Under the pieces are notes generated by a model. The model saw nothing but the letters and a program-made list of their open reading frames with translations. It searched no databases and was not told the origin of the DNA. Source: Streptococcus parasanguinis (GTDB lineage: Bacteria > Bacillota > Bacilli > Lactobacillales > Streptococcaceae). From it: a DNA stretch of 47,954 nucleotides. The DNA lies in contig NZ_JUPI01000008.1 in NCBI RefSeq assembly GCF_001074805.1, forward strand, positions 1-47,954. The letters run 5' to 3'. A program made the translations under genes and the position numbers. This document shows positions 1 to 10,293 of the stretch, piece after piece; position 1 is the first letter of the stretch; the number at the start of each line of letters is the position of its first letter.

Positions 1-58
1 CTGTAAAAGCTGATGAAATCAGCGTAGTAGAGCCCACTCAACCACTGCGTCTTGCTCG
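1..58. repeat. Right half of a hairpin-rich intergenic repeat
   Basis: No coding frame is evident. An inner hairpin has arms GCTGAT/ATCAGC (9-23). AGCCCACTCAAC (32-43) is the right arm of a longer palindrome whose left arm (GTTGAGTAGGGCT) is seen at the other end of the window (47933-47945). Positions 1-11 equal 47944-47954. I infer a dispersed streptococcal intergenic repeat cut by the window edge. Confidence 0.55.
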
Positions 59-77
59 ATAATTCAAAAATAATTGA

Positions 78-112
78 GAGGCTAGGACTTTTGTCCCAGC
101 CTCTTTTTTTTT
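78..112 (+). terminator. Rho-independent terminator of the upstream gene
   Basis: Perfect 11-bp arms GAGGCTAGGAC (78-88) and GTCCCAGCCTC (93-103) with a TTTT loop, followed by a run of T. It ends whatever transcript enters from the left edge and isolates the MarR operon. Confidence 0.85.
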
Positions 113-122
113 ATCCATTTTG

Positions 123-151
123 TTGCATTTGCAATAAAAATGTGTTATGCT
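123..151 (+). promoter_or_regulatory. Promoter with overlapping palindrome for the MarR operon
   Basis: -35 TTGCAT (123-128) and -10 TATGCT (146-151) are 17 bp apart. The -35 lies in TTGCA-TT-TGCAA (123-134), a short palindrome that could be an autoregulatory MarR operator. The promoter is seen directly; the operator role is inferred. Confidence 0.6.
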
Positions 152-177
152 ATTGTCAATAGGAAAGGAGGAGTGAG

Positions 178-642
178 ATGAGTATTTTGCGTGAGATTGG
201 CATCATTGCGCGAGCACTGGATTCTATAGCAAATATTGAATTTCGAGATTTGGATCTGGCGCGTGGTCAATACCTCTACCTGGTGCGAATTGCGGAGCAA
301 CCTGGAATGATTCAGGAAGAACTCTCTGAGCTCTTAAAAGTAGATCGCTCAACTGTTGCCCGATCCGTAAAAAGACTAGAAGAACGAGGAATGATTCAAC
401 AGCGCCCAAAGGGTGAAAACCTTAAAACAAAGGAATGGGAATTAACTGAAAAAGGTAAGCAGATTTACCCCTTCATTTTAGGGGAGCATCTTTACTCTGA
501 GACAACTGCCTTAAAAGGATTTTCCAAAGAAGAAGTCGCACAGTTAGAAGAGTATCTGATCCGAGTTCGTGAGAATATCACCTTGGATTGGGAACTAGTC
601 AAAAAAGGTCAAAAAAGAAATTATAGTGAGGTAAAGCAATGA
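178..642 (+). CDS. MarR family transcriptional regulator
   Basis: A 154-aa protein of normal MarR length. The winged helix-turn-helix lies at about residues 35-95: PGMIQEELSELLKVDRS is helix-turn-helix, followed by TVARSVKRLEERGMI as recognition helix and the basic wing to ELTEKGK. Helical segments at both ends would form the dimer interface. AAAGGAGG sits directly before the ATG. The stop overlaps the next start by 4 bp (ATGA), so the two genes are translationally coupled. MarR proteins usually repress their own operon in response to a small ligand; the ligand cannot be told from sequence. Confidence 0.85.
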   Translation: MSILREIGIIARALDSIANIEFRDLDLARGQYLYLVRIAEQPGMIQEELSELLKVDRSTVARSVKRLEERGMIQQRPKGENLKTKEWELTEKGKQIYPFILGEHLYSETTALKGFSKEEVAQLEEYLIRVRENITLDWELVKKGQKRNYSEVKQ

Positions 643-1346
643 AAGTGACAGTCGATCAAGCATTTTGGGATTTATTTCCAACAGCTAGAATTACAGTAAT
701 GTCCTTGTATGGTATTGATAATACAGTAGATGAAGCCAAGGATCCTTATTTCAAAGAATTGTTGGACAAGGGTGCCAAGCGAGCATGGGAATTTATCGAT
801 GAAGAAAACTATACCCAGAGTGAGTTCGTTCAAGAGTGGCGCCAAGCTTTTAGCAAGTTTAAAACAAAAAAAGGAGCCCGATCTTCAATCGAAGCACTCT
901 TAAAACGGGTTCACCAGGGACGTGAATTCTATCCGATTAATCCTTTGGTGGATCTTTACAATAGCGTTTCTATGGCTTATGCCCTTCCTTGTGGGGGAGA
1001 AGATATGGATAAATTGGTGGGTGGACTCTCTCTAGGCCAAGCGAAAGGGGGCGAACCTTTCTTTCCATTAGGAGCTGACGAAGATGCGCCAGCTTTGGAA
1101 GGGGAGATCATCTACTACGACCAAGAAGGCGCCGTTTGCCGTTGTTTGAATTGGCGTGAGGCTCAAAGAACCATGCTAACTGAAGATACCAAGGACGCTA
1201 TTTTGGTCATTGAAGCCATCAACGAGGAGGAGGCCAAACGGGCACAAACAGCCATGCAGGAATTGAAAGATCTAGCTAAGGATTATTTTGGGGTTGAAGG
1301 CACCATCTATCAATTAAGTGCAGAGCATGCAAGTATAGAAGTTTAA
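639..1346 (+). CDS. B3/B4 tRNA-binding domain protein
   Basis: A 235-aa soluble protein matching the B3/4 domain otherwise found in the beta subunit of phenylalanyl-tRNA synthetase, where it takes part in tRNA/amino-acid editing. Family-like stretches are YPINPLVDLYNSVSMAYALP, then GGEDMDKLVGGLSL, and CRCLNWREAQRTMLTE near the C-terminus. Stand-alone B3/4 proteins are common in Firmicutes and their physiological substrate is mostly unknown. It is the second gene of a two-gene operon with the MarR regulator, so its expression probably follows that repressor. Confidence 0.8.
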   Translation: MKVTVDQAFWDLFPTARITVMSLYGIDNTVDEAKDPYFKELLDKGAKRAWEFIDEENYTQSEFVQEWRQAFSKFKTKKGARSSIEALLKRVHQGREFYPINPLVDLYNSVSMAYALPCGGEDMDKLVGGLSLGQAKGGEPFFPLGADEDAPALEGEIIYYDQEGAVCRCLNWREAQRTMLTEDTKDAILVIEAINEEEAKRAQTAMQELKDLAKDYFGVEGTIYQLSAEHASIEV

Positions 1347-1352
1347 AAGAAT

Positions 1353-1388
1353 AAGGCTTGAAACAATCGTTTCAAGCCTTGTTTTTAT
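1353..1388. terminator. Bidirectional terminator between convergent genes
   Basis: Perfect 12-bp arms AAGGCTTGAAAC (1353-1364) and GTTTCAAGCCTT (1369-1380) with an AATC loop. T-rich DNA follows on the plus strand and the complement is U-rich on the minus strand. The stop codon of the minus-strand gene lies inside the stem. Confidence 0.85.
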
Positions 1389-1815
1389 TTTTAAAGACAA
1401 AGAGTTTACTAAAGACGTAATTGAGGACCACAATGGCCACTTGTGCAAAGAGGGTTTCGATCAGATTGATCTGGCTCTTGTTATTGTGGACGAATTGACC
1501 GATAATTCCTGGGAACTGCTTGACAAAAATCTCGGTCAAGGCCATGTCCAGTACAAAGGTCCCAGAGCGCGCAATTGCAAATCGGATCAAGCGCTGAAAC
1601 CAGCCCTTTCTTTCTTGTTTAAAGACAATGGTATCATTGGTTGCAAAGGCAAAGAGGATCCCAGCAATGTTTCCAATCGCGGTCGCTAATCGTTCATCAC
1701 GAGACACTTGATAGATGAAGAGGCGGGTTCCGACGGAAACAATGGTTGTGGCAACCCCAAAAAAGAGATAGGATAAAATCTCATTATCAAAAAATTTTTT
1801 AATTAGTGTTTTCAT
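1372..1815 (-). CDS. GtrA-like small membrane protein
   Basis: A 147-aa protein with four predicted membrane helices and the GtrA-family pattern: an N-terminal LSYLFFGVATTIVSVGTRL helix, an IGNIAGILFAFATNDTIVFK segment, and a C-terminal NYVFSKLFVFK ending. GtrA relatives are thought to help move undecaprenyl-linked sugars across the membrane for cell-surface glycan modification; the partner glycosyltransferase is not in the window. The ATG at 1813-1815 is preceded by only a weak ribosome-binding site. It is a single-gene unit facing away from queT. Confidence 0.8.
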   Translation of the reverse strand: MKTLIKKFFDNEILSYLFFGVATTIVSVGTRLFIYQVSRDERLATAIGNIAGILFAFATNDTIVFKQERKGWFQRLIRFAIARSGTFVLDMALTEIFVKQFPGIIGQFVHNNKSQINLIETLFAQVAIVVLNYVFSKLFVFKNKNKA

Positions 1816-1845
1816 AAATTCAGTCTACCATAAAAGCTCAAAATA

Positions 1846-1854
1846 TGCTATACT
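1846..1854 (+). promoter_or_regulatory. Extended -10 promoter element for queT
   Basis: TGC-TATACT (1846-1854) is an extended -10 just upstream of the riboswitch. The -35 region is weak, as is common with TGn promoters. Transcription would start near 1861, at the first riboswitch stem. Confidence 0.55.
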
Positions 1855-1859
1855 TGAAA

Positions 1860-1943
1860 GGTTGAAGAAATCAAACCTTCAACCCTTGGTGCTTAAGATC
1901 CTTTCGCCAAGCATATTACACGCGGGAAAACCGCTAAAGGAGA
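1860..1943 (+). promoter_or_regulatory. preQ1-II riboswitch (COG4708 RNA)
   Basis: The leader carries the hallmarks of the preQ1-II class found in Streptococcaceae. There is an optional first stem GGTTGAA/TTCAACC (1860-1866/1878-1884), a stem CTTGGTG/CGCCAAG (1885-1891/1905-1911), the conserved single strand CATATTACACG, a small hairpin at 1921-1934, and AAAGGAG (1936-1942). The last is the Shine-Dalgarno of queT and pairs into the aptamer pseudoknot. Known members bind pre-queuosine-1 and block translation by hiding this site. The position, sequence and downstream gene agree fully. Confidence 0.92.
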
Positions 1944-1947
1944 ATAA

Positions 1948-2457
1948 ATGAAACAGTTAACTGCTCGTGATATGGCACAAATTGCCATTGTTGCTGCGAT
2001 TTATATCGTATTGACCATTACCCCACCTCTCAACGCTATGGCCTACTATGGCTATCAATTCCGTGTTTCGGAAATGATGAATTTCTTAGCTTTTTACAAT
2101 AAGAAGTACTTGATTGCAGTGACGCTTGGTTGTATGATTGCTAACTTATTTAGTTTTGGATGGATCGATGTCTTTGTCGGTGGAGGTTCAACCTTTGTCT
2201 TCTTAGGACTTGGACTCATTCTATTTGGTCGATTCAAAAACAAGTTCTTGTTTGACGGTCTTATTCGCTTGGACCATTTCTTGTTTGCGATTTTCTTTTC
2301 CATCTCCATGTTTACGATTGCCTTGGAACTATACTACCTTCAAGGCCAACCATTCTTCTATAACTGGTTGACTATGGGATTGGGTGAATTCGCATCTTTG
2401 ATTTTTGGAGCGATTGTGATCAATCAACTTTCTAAACGGATCGATTTTACAAAATAG
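1948..2457 (+). CDS. queT: QueT family queuosine precursor transporter
   Basis: A 169-aa integral membrane protein with about five hydrophobic segments and the QueT/COG4708 N-terminus (TARDMAQIAIVAAIYIVLT, then YGYQFRVSEMMNFLAFYN). QueT is the substrate-binding S component of an ECF-type importer for queuosine precursors such as preQ1; the shared energizing module would be encoded elsewhere. The preQ1-II riboswitch immediately upstream, with its start-site SD inside the aptamer, strongly supports this role. A terminator follows the stop at once, so this is a monocistronic unit. Confidence 0.93.
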   Translation: MKQLTARDMAQIAIVAAIYIVLTITPPLNAMAYYGYQFRVSEMMNFLAFYNKKYLIAVTLGCMIANLFSFGWIDVFVGGGSTFVFLGLGLILFGRFKNKFLFDGLIRLDHFLFAIFFSISMFTIALELYYLQGQPFFYNWLTMGLGEFASLIFGAIVINQLSKRIDFTK

Positions 2458-2458
2458 G

Positions 2459-2484
2459 AAAAGGGAGCTTTGGCTCCTTTTTTT
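2459..2484 (+). terminator. Terminator after queT
   Basis: Stem AAGGGAGC / GCTCCTTT with a short TTTG loop and seven T, starting two bases after the queT stop. Confidence 0.85.
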
Positions 2485-2533
2485 AATGCTAAGAATGCAG
2501 TAAATTCAAGGCTAAATTAAGATTTTATGATAA

Positions 2534-4501
<1,968 letters not shown>

Positions 4502-4510
4502 AGGATCTTT

Positions 4511-5473
4511 ATGGTAGAACGAATCAAAAAAGCCCGTTTAATTTATAATCCGACCTCTGGGCAAGAAATTATCAAGAAAAATATAGCGGAAGTCTTGGAC
4601 GTACTCGAAGATGTGGGCTATGAAACTAGCGCTTATCAAACGACTCCAGAACCATTTTCTGCCCAAAATGAAGCAGAAAGAGCCGCTAAGGCAGGCTTTG
4701 ATTTAATCATTGCCGCTGGTGGAGATGGTACGATTAACGAAGTGGTCAATGGGGTTGCAGGTCTGGAAAATCGTCCGCAGATGGCCTTTATCCCGACCGG
4801 TACCACCAATGACTATGCGCGTGCCTTGAAGATCCCGATGGGAGATCCTGTGGCGGCTGCTCGCATTATCGAAAAGAATCAAACCATTCAAATGGACATT
4901 GGTCGTGCCTATGGCAGCAAGTATTTCATCAACATTGCTGCAGCAGGAACCATGACAGAATTGACCTTCAGTGTTCCAAGTAGTGTTAAATCTCGCTTGG
5001 GTTACTTTGCCTATGTAGCAGAAGCTGCTAAAATGTTGCCGCGAAACAAGGCTCGTAAGGTGCGGATCGAACACGATAATGGCGTTTTTGAAGGTCCAGC
5101 TTCGATGATTTTTGTGGCTTTGACCAACTCCATTGCTGGTTTTGAAAGTGTCGCACCAGATGCTAAGCTCGATGATGGAAATTTTACCTTGATTATCGTC
5201 AAGACTGCCAATCTCTTTAACATGTTGTCCTTGATGATTCAGGCTATTAATGGAGGCAAGCATGTGCACGATGAAAATGTAGAATATCTTAAGACCAAGA
5301 AGTTGTCGATCGAAATGTTAGGGAAAAATGCTCAACCATTCCGCATCAATCTAGATGGCGAATATGGGGGAGATACTCCAGTTGAATTGGAAGTCTTTCA
5401 TAATCACTTGGAATTCTTTGCAAATATTGATGAAATCAACAACGATGCTTTGGTTCACACATCTGAAGAATAA
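4511..5473 (+). CDS. dagK: Diacylglycerol kinase (DagK/YegS-type lipid kinase)
   Basis: A 320-aa protein with the diacylglycerol kinase catalytic fold. It has an N-terminal IYNPTSGQEI strand-loop, the nucleotide-binding AAGGDGTINEVVNGV motif near residue 70, the PTGTTNDYARAL segment, and the C-terminal INLDGEYGG motif. It closely resembles Bacillus DagK, which recycles diacylglycerol released by lipoteichoic acid synthesis into phosphatidic acid. That fits the nearby ltaS gene. It starts nine bases after ligA with a GAGG site, so it is probably cotranscribed with ligA. Confidence 0.88.
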   Translation: MVERIKKARLIYNPTSGQEIIKKNIAEVLDVLEDVGYETSAYQTTPEPFSAQNEAERAAKAGFDLIIAAGGDGTINEVVNGVAGLENRPQMAFIPTGTTNDYARALKIPMGDPVAAARIIEKNQTIQMDIGRAYGSKYFINIAAAGTMTELTFSVPSSVKSRLGYFAYVAEAAKMLPRNKARKVRIEHDNGVFEGPASMIFVALTNSIAGFESVAPDAKLDDGNFTLIIVKTANLFNMLSLMIQAINGGKHVHDENVEYLKTKKLSIEMLGKNAQPFRINLDGEYGGDTPVELEVFHNHLEFFANIDEINNDALVHTSEE

Positions 5474-5485
5474 AAACAAATAGTT

Positions 5486-5520
5486 GGAACCATGTACGTG
5501 TTTCACGTGCGAATGGTTCC
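5486..5520 (+). terminator. Strong hairpin between dagK and pulA
   Basis: Outer arms GGAACCAT (5486-5493) and ATGGTTCC (5513-5520) enclose a second stem from GTACGTG/CACGTGC. No T-run follows, so it may be an attenuator or RNA-processing hairpin rather than a true terminator. Confidence 0.45.
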
Positions 5521-5551
5521 TTCGGTATCAAATTGGAAATAGGAAAATGTT

Positions 5552-7849
5552 ATGCGACAATACCATGTAAAGCTTCATTTTCATAAGCAAAAAGGAAATT
5601 ATTTTGCCTATGATATGTGGCAATGGCAGGATCAAGTAGAAGGAAAATCAGTCTCTTTCTCCAAGTTAGATTATTTTGGAGTAGAGGGAAATCTGGTATA
5701 TGAGAGTGAGGAAGCCTTGAGTCGGGGTCATGTCTTGGTTAAAGAGGGAGATTGGCTCACCAAAACCCGTGATTTTGAAATCGAACTCTTACCAGAAGGG
5801 CATGTTCGAGAAGTTTGGATTCTCGATGGGGACGATACTGTCTATTATTCTTTGCAAGCTGCTTTGACGAGTCATGCTTATAGTCATCGTCAGCCTCATG
5901 CCTACGATATGGCGACCCATGCCAAGGAATTTGACACCAAATGGGCTTATCAAGGCTGGCTTGGTCATCGGGAGGAAGAAGGGGAGTATTGCTTTAAACT
6001 ATGGGCTCCTACTGCCAAGAAAGTTGAATTGTTGCTCTATCAATCAACAGACTTGGATGCGCCTATTTGGAAGACTATTCCGATGATGCGAGGCAAACAA
6101 GAGTCTAGCTACCATCCAGAAAACACCCACGGTGTTTGGATTCTAGATTTTCTAGGAAATTTAAGTGGCATGGCTTATCAATATCGTGTGCATTTTGAAC
6201 ACCAGAATCAAGTGACGCGCGATCCTTATAGCATTGCAACGACAGCCGATGGAATGCGCTCAGCCATTCTCTCAAGAGCAGATCGTCAGTTTGATTGGGG
6301 CACTAAAAAAGGCGCCGATGCGACTCCCTGGCGCCTGGACAATCCTTGTCAAGCAGTGATCTATGAGATGCACCTTCGGGATTTGACCAAGTCACCGACA
6401 TCAGGTGTAGACGAGTCTTTGCGTGGGACCTATCTGGGGGCTTGCCAAGAAGGAACTGTCAATAGCCATGGCGATGCGACTGCCTTTGATTATATCCGTC
6501 AGTTAGGGGTCAATGTTGTGCAATTACAGCCGATATCTGATCGCTATAAACAGTACGATGAAGAAGGTCGTGTGACCTACAATTGGGGTTACGACGTTCA
6601 GAATTATTCTGCACCAGAAACCAGTTTTTCAACGGATCCATCCAATCCCAAACAAACCATGAAAGAGCTTAAAACTATGATCCGGGCTTATCATGACGCT
6701 GGGATTTCGGTAGTCATAGATGTGGTCTACAATCATACCTACTCAACTGAGCATGGTCCTTTCCAAAATACAGTGCCCGATTATTATTACCGGATGGAGC
6801 CAGATGGGCGCTTCCAAAATGGGACAGGTGTCGGAAATGAGACGGCAAGTGAGCATGAAATGTACCGCAAGTACATGATTGATTCCCTTACGCACTGGGT
6901 CAAAGAGTACCAGATCGATGGTTTCCGCTTTGATTTGATGGGCATTCACGATGTGACGACAATGAATGCTATTCGGGAGGCGATGGATGCTCTGGATCCT
7001 CGCATTCTCCTTTATGGAGAAGGTTGGGATATGGGAACCGGTCTCGCACCAGAGGATAAGGCTAAGAAAGACAATGCGGCGCAATTGCCACGTATTGGAT
7101 TCTTTAACGACACGGAGCGCGATGCTATTAAAGGAGCTGAGGTTTATGGTTCCATCAAACGTGGCTTTGTCAGCCGAAAATCAACAGAGAATATCGTTGC
7201 GCGTGCTGTTCTAGGCAGTGCAGAGCTGGGTCATTATTTAAGTCCGAATCAGGTTTTGAATTATGTGGAGGCTCATGACAATTATAATCTCTATGACTTG
7301 CTTCAGACCCTCCATCCAAATGAAGAAGTAGCAGGCTTAGTCAAGCGCTCAGAGTTGGCTACGGCCATGAACCTGCTCTTCCAGGGTATGACCTTTATGC
7401 AATTGGGTCAAGAGTTTATGCGGACTAAATTGGTAGCGACAGGTCCTGATGGAGAAATCACACCTTTGGATCGTGAGCGGGCCATGAATTCCTACAATGC
7501 TCCAGATTTTGTGAATCAGGTCAACTGGGATCTGGTCAGTCAAAACAAGGAATCAATTGCCTATATCCGAAGCTTGATCAATTTGAAGACAAGTCTTCCT
7601 GTCTTAGGGCTTGAAAGCTATGATAAAATCTACCAACAAGTCTTTATCCAATCTGCAACTGATTGTAGTGGACTTCTGATATTTGAACTAACAGGAGACA
7701 AGAAGTACTTGGTCATCTTCAACGCCAGCGGACTTCCATATTACCTCCAAAATTCAGATAAATTGAAATTGATGGTTGGAAATAGTCGTCATAAACGGCC
7801 ATTCTATGTGGAGAATTTAACGGCTTCTGTTTTTGAAGTCCTAGACTAA
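5552..7849 (+). CDS. pulA: Type I pullulanase PulA
   Basis: A 765-aa GH13 enzyme without a signal peptide or LPXTG anchor, so probably cytoplasmic. An N-terminal beta domain and a CBM48-like domain (FKLWAPTAKKVELLLY, about residue 148) precede the barrel. The type I pullulanase signature YNWGYD is present, as are conserved regions DVVYNHT, GFRFDLMGIHD (nucleophile Asp), LYGEGWD (acid/base Glu) and YVEAHDN. It debranches alpha-1,6 links in glycogen-, starch- or pullulan-derived dextrins. It lies downstream of ligA-dagK after a hairpin and ends at a terminator shared with convergent ltaS. Confidence 0.93.
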   Translation: MRQYHVKLHFHKQKGNYFAYDMWQWQDQVEGKSVSFSKLDYFGVEGNLVYESEEALSRGHVLVKEGDWLTKTRDFEIELLPEGHVREVWILDGDDTVYYSLQAALTSHAYSHRQPHAYDMATHAKEFDTKWAYQGWLGHREEEGEYCFKLWAPTAKKVELLLYQSTDLDAPIWKTIPMMRGKQESSYHPENTHGVWILDFLGNLSGMAYQYRVHFEHQNQVTRDPYSIATTADGMRSAILSRADRQFDWGTKKGADATPWRLDNPCQAVIYEMHLRDLTKSPTSGVDESLRGTYLGACQEGTVNSHGDATAFDYIRQLGVNVVQLQPISDRYKQYDEEGRVTYNWGYDVQNYSAPETSFSTDPSNPKQTMKELKTMIRAYHDAGISVVIDVVYNHTYSTEHGPFQNTVPDYYYRMEPDGRFQNGTGVGNETASEHEMYRKYMIDSLTHWVKEYQIDGFRFDLMGIHDVTTMNAIREAMDALDPRILLYGEGWDMGTGLAPEDKAKKDNAAQLPRIGFFNDTERDAIKGAEVYGSIKRGFVSRKSTENIVARAVLGSAELGHYLSPNQVLNYVEAHDNYNLYDLLQTLHPNEEVAGLVKRSELATAMNLLFQGMTFMQLGQEFMRTKLVATGPDGEITPLDRERAMNSYNAPDFVNQVNWDLVSQNKESIAYIRSLINLKTSLPVLGLESYDKIYQQVFIQSATDCSGLLIFELTGDKKYLVIFNASGLPYYLQNSDKLKLMVGNSRHKRPFYVENLTASVFEVLD

Positions 7850-7871
7850 GTTCTTTTTAAAGGAATCACAA

Positions 7872-7904
7872 AATCCCTGAGTTTAAAAACTCAGGGATTC
7901 TTTT
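7872..7904. terminator. Bidirectional terminator between pulA and ltaS
   Basis: AATCCCTGAGTTT pairs with AAACTCAGGGATT across a short loop (7872-7899), followed by T-rich sequence. It serves pulA from the left and the minus-strand ltaS from the right. Confidence 0.85.
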
Positions 7905-10063
7905 TATTTAGAAGAACTGCTACTGGTCTCTGTTGAGGAAGAACTATCGTCTTCTGGGTGCAATTCTTTATAAGTAGGTGCCTTGAAGAGATCAACGGTG
8001 GACTGATTGCCACGTTGGTTATAAAGGCTGGTTGATTTGTCACCTTTTTCCTTTTCAATCTTCTTCAATGCCTTGAAGGAATTAGTGTAGGAATAATCAT
8101 CTGGATTGACTTTTCCAAGATCATTGCCCTTGAAGAAGCGAAGGAGGTCACCGGTCTGGATGCTATCGCTAATCTTCAATTGCAGGTTAGCAGCCTCCCT
8201 AATCTTGTCCAGTTCTTCCTTGGTTTTTTCGTCTGGGTTCGTGATTTCCTCACCTGTTTTGGTGTAATAGGTCCTGCCACTATAGCTCGTATACTCAGGA
8301 GTCACAAAGTAGTTAGCGGAGCGGAAGGCTACGATTTGATCATGATCTGGTGAGAGCATATCTTGACCAACTTGGAGGAATTTGTTGGATTCAATGCCTA
8401 GCAAATGTTCCAAGGTTGGGAGCATATCAATTTCGCCACCATAGGTGTTGATAATGCCTCCCTTGTCCATTCCAGGAATAACTACCATATAAGGAACGCG
8501 TTGCAACATGGCATTGTCATAGCTTGACCACGTTTCAGAGTTCTTACCAAGTAGAGGGGCAAGAGCTGGGTTGCGGGAGTTTGAAATTCCGTAGTGGTCC
8601 CCATAGAGAACGATGATGGAATTTTTGTAAAGACCAGATTCTTTCAGGTAATCAAAGAAGGCCTTGATCGAAGAATCTAGGTAGTTAGCGGTCGCAAAAT
8701 AGCCATTGATGGTTTCGTCCTGAGTCTTAGCTAGAGGGAAGCCGAGATCATCTCCTGACAAGCTGGTTGTATAAGGATAGTGGTTGGAAACCGTAATGAA
8801 CTTCGTATAGAAAGGCTGTTGCAATCTTTCTAGGTATTTAATGGAATCCTTGAGCATGTATTTGTCATTAAGACCATACTGGAAGGAGTTGCTGCTGTTT
8901 TGTTTGGTGAAGTAGCTAGCATCAAAGAAGTAATTGTAGCCCCATTGTTTATAAGCAGTATTCCGGTTCCAGAAACTTCCAGCATTCCCGTGGAAAACAG
9001 CGCTCGAGTTGTAACCATTTTTTGAAAGAATAAATGGTGCAGCCTGTTGGGTATTGGTTCCACCATAGTTCACCATAAAGGAACCTTGGTTGAGTCCAAA
9101 GAGCCCAGTTTCAATCATGGTCTCAGCATCGGACGTTTTCCCTGCCTTGACTTGGTTAAAGACGTTTGAAAAGGCAAAGGTTTCTTTCGAGTGGTAAAGT
9201 GAGTTTAAGAAAGGTGTCACTTCATATTCTTTATCGTCTACTTTCAACTTGTAATCGATCAAGAATTGTTGGAAACTTTCCAAGTGAATGTAGATGACGT
9301 TACGGCCTTTGGCCATTCCAAAGTATTCAGGATTAGGCTTGGCGTAATGCTGTTGGATATATTCTTCCACCGGTTTTAAATCTGCTTCGGAGGCTTTGGA
9401 ACGTTCTTTGTTGGCAGCATAGGTCTGATTAGCGCTATAACCCAGAAAGGCTGGTAAGCCTAGGGCACGAACGACATAGTAGTTTGAGAACCCACGAGTC
9501 AAGAGCTCAGGTCGGTCAATTTCTGCAAGGAAAAGGTTGGCCGAAAAGAGCATAGCCGATAAAGAGGTAACCGCAAAACTAGCTCGTTTATTGAAGGGAC
9601 GATTGTCCATACGAATCCATTTCTTAAAGAAGAAGAAAGCTAGAATAGGGAAATCTAGAATGTAGATCACATCCCAAGGGCGGAACAATTCTAAAGCAGC
9701 AGCTCCGAGACCGGCAGAAACCTTGCTGGATGCCAACATGGTATTGACCGTTACGAAGTCTGTAAACTCTCGATAATAGATGGAGTTGGAAATCAACCAA
9801 ATAAATAAGAGAAGGTAGATCCCAAAGGCCAAACTATAAAAGAGCTTGGTTCGTTTAATATAGAGTGCTAGCCCGATGAAGAGCAGACTGATCGGCAATG
9901 GGTTGATCACTGCTAGAAAAATCTGATACGGTCCTTGAATGTCTAAGTTAAAATCAACTGAATAGGCCCACATGGTTTTGAACCAATAGAGCAACAGAAG
10001 GGTCAAGACAAATCCTAGTCTGGTACTCATGAAATTGAGTATCGAATTCGTAATTTTTTTCAC
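7904..10063 (-). CDS. ltaS: Lipoteichoic acid synthase LtaS
   Basis: A 719-aa polytopic protein with five N-terminal membrane helices (to about residue 170) and a large extracellular sulfatase-fold domain. The GKTSDAE motif supplies the catalytic Thr. The IHLESFQ and VLYGDHYG stretches supply metal ligands. LtaS polymerises glycerol-phosphate (or the related streptococcal LTA chain) from phosphatidylglycerol on the outer membrane face, releasing diacylglycerol for DagK. The start is GTG with an AAGGAAG site. The C-terminus ends in an unusual serine/threonine-rich tail. It is a single-gene unit convergent with pulA. Confidence 0.9.
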   Translation of the reverse strand: MKKITNSILNFMSTRLGFVLTLLLLYWFKTMWAYSVDFNLDIQGPYQIFLAVINPLPISLLFIGLALYIKRTKLFYSLAFGIYLLLFIWLISNSIYYREFTDFVTVNTMLASSKVSAGLGAAALELFRPWDVIYILDFPILAFFFFKKWIRMDNRPFNKRASFAVTSLSAMLFSANLFLAEIDRPELLTRGFSNYYVVRALGLPAFLGYSANQTYAANKERSKASEADLKPVEEYIQQHYAKPNPEYFGMAKGRNVIYIHLESFQQFLIDYKLKVDDKEYEVTPFLNSLYHSKETFAFSNVFNQVKAGKTSDAETMIETGLFGLNQGSFMVNYGGTNTQQAAPFILSKNGYNSSAVFHGNAGSFWNRNTAYKQWGYNYFFDASYFTKQNSSNSFQYGLNDKYMLKDSIKYLERLQQPFYTKFITVSNHYPYTTSLSGDDLGFPLAKTQDETINGYFATANYLDSSIKAFFDYLKESGLYKNSIIVLYGDHYGISNSRNPALAPLLGKNSETWSSYDNAMLQRVPYMVVIPGMDKGGIINTYGGEIDMLPTLEHLLGIESNKFLQVGQDMLSPDHDQIVAFRSANYFVTPEYTSYSGRTYYTKTGEEITNPDEKTKEELDKIREAANLQLKISDSIQTGDLLRFFKGNDLGKVNPDDYSYTNSFKALKKIEKEKGDKSTSLYNQRGNQSTVDLFKAPTYKELHPEDDSSSSTETSSSSSK

Positions 10064-10108
10064 AAAATGTTACTTCCTTGTCTTATTTCCTAAAAATTTT
10101 CATATACA

Positions 10109-10117
10109 AGTATACCA
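10109..10117 (-). promoter_or_regulatory. Extended -10 promoter of ltaS
   Basis: On the minus strand TGG-TATACT forms an extended -10 about 45 bases before the GTG start. No convincing -35 is seen. Confidence 0.5.
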
Positions 10118-10257
10118 CAATTTTATGGAGAAAGAAAAAAATGACTGTAAAGGAGAGGAAAGAAATAGGAAAGATCAGGTATTTATAATCGTAAAAGGCT
10201 AAAGGATAAGAGCTTAAATAAAATTGTAAAAAAAGTTCTAGTAAATAAATCCTCCCT

Positions 10258-10286
10258 TTGTGAAAACCTCAGACTTTTGCTATAAT
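10258..10286 (+). promoter_or_regulatory. Strong promoter placed against the start codon
   Basis: -35 TTGTGA (10258-10263), 17-bp spacer, extended -10 TGC-TATAAT (10281-10286). Only seven bases separate the -10 from the ATG at 10294, so the transcript would be nearly or fully leaderless. Confidence 0.75.
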
Positions 10287-10293
10287 AGAGGGT

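Noticed and set aside
4703-5269. Long antisense open frame opposite dagK, and similar frames opposite aroB, aroC, the LCP gene and rlmD
   Set aside because: No ribosome-binding sites or family motifs, and they lie over well-supported conserved genes; they reflect codon bias on the other strand.
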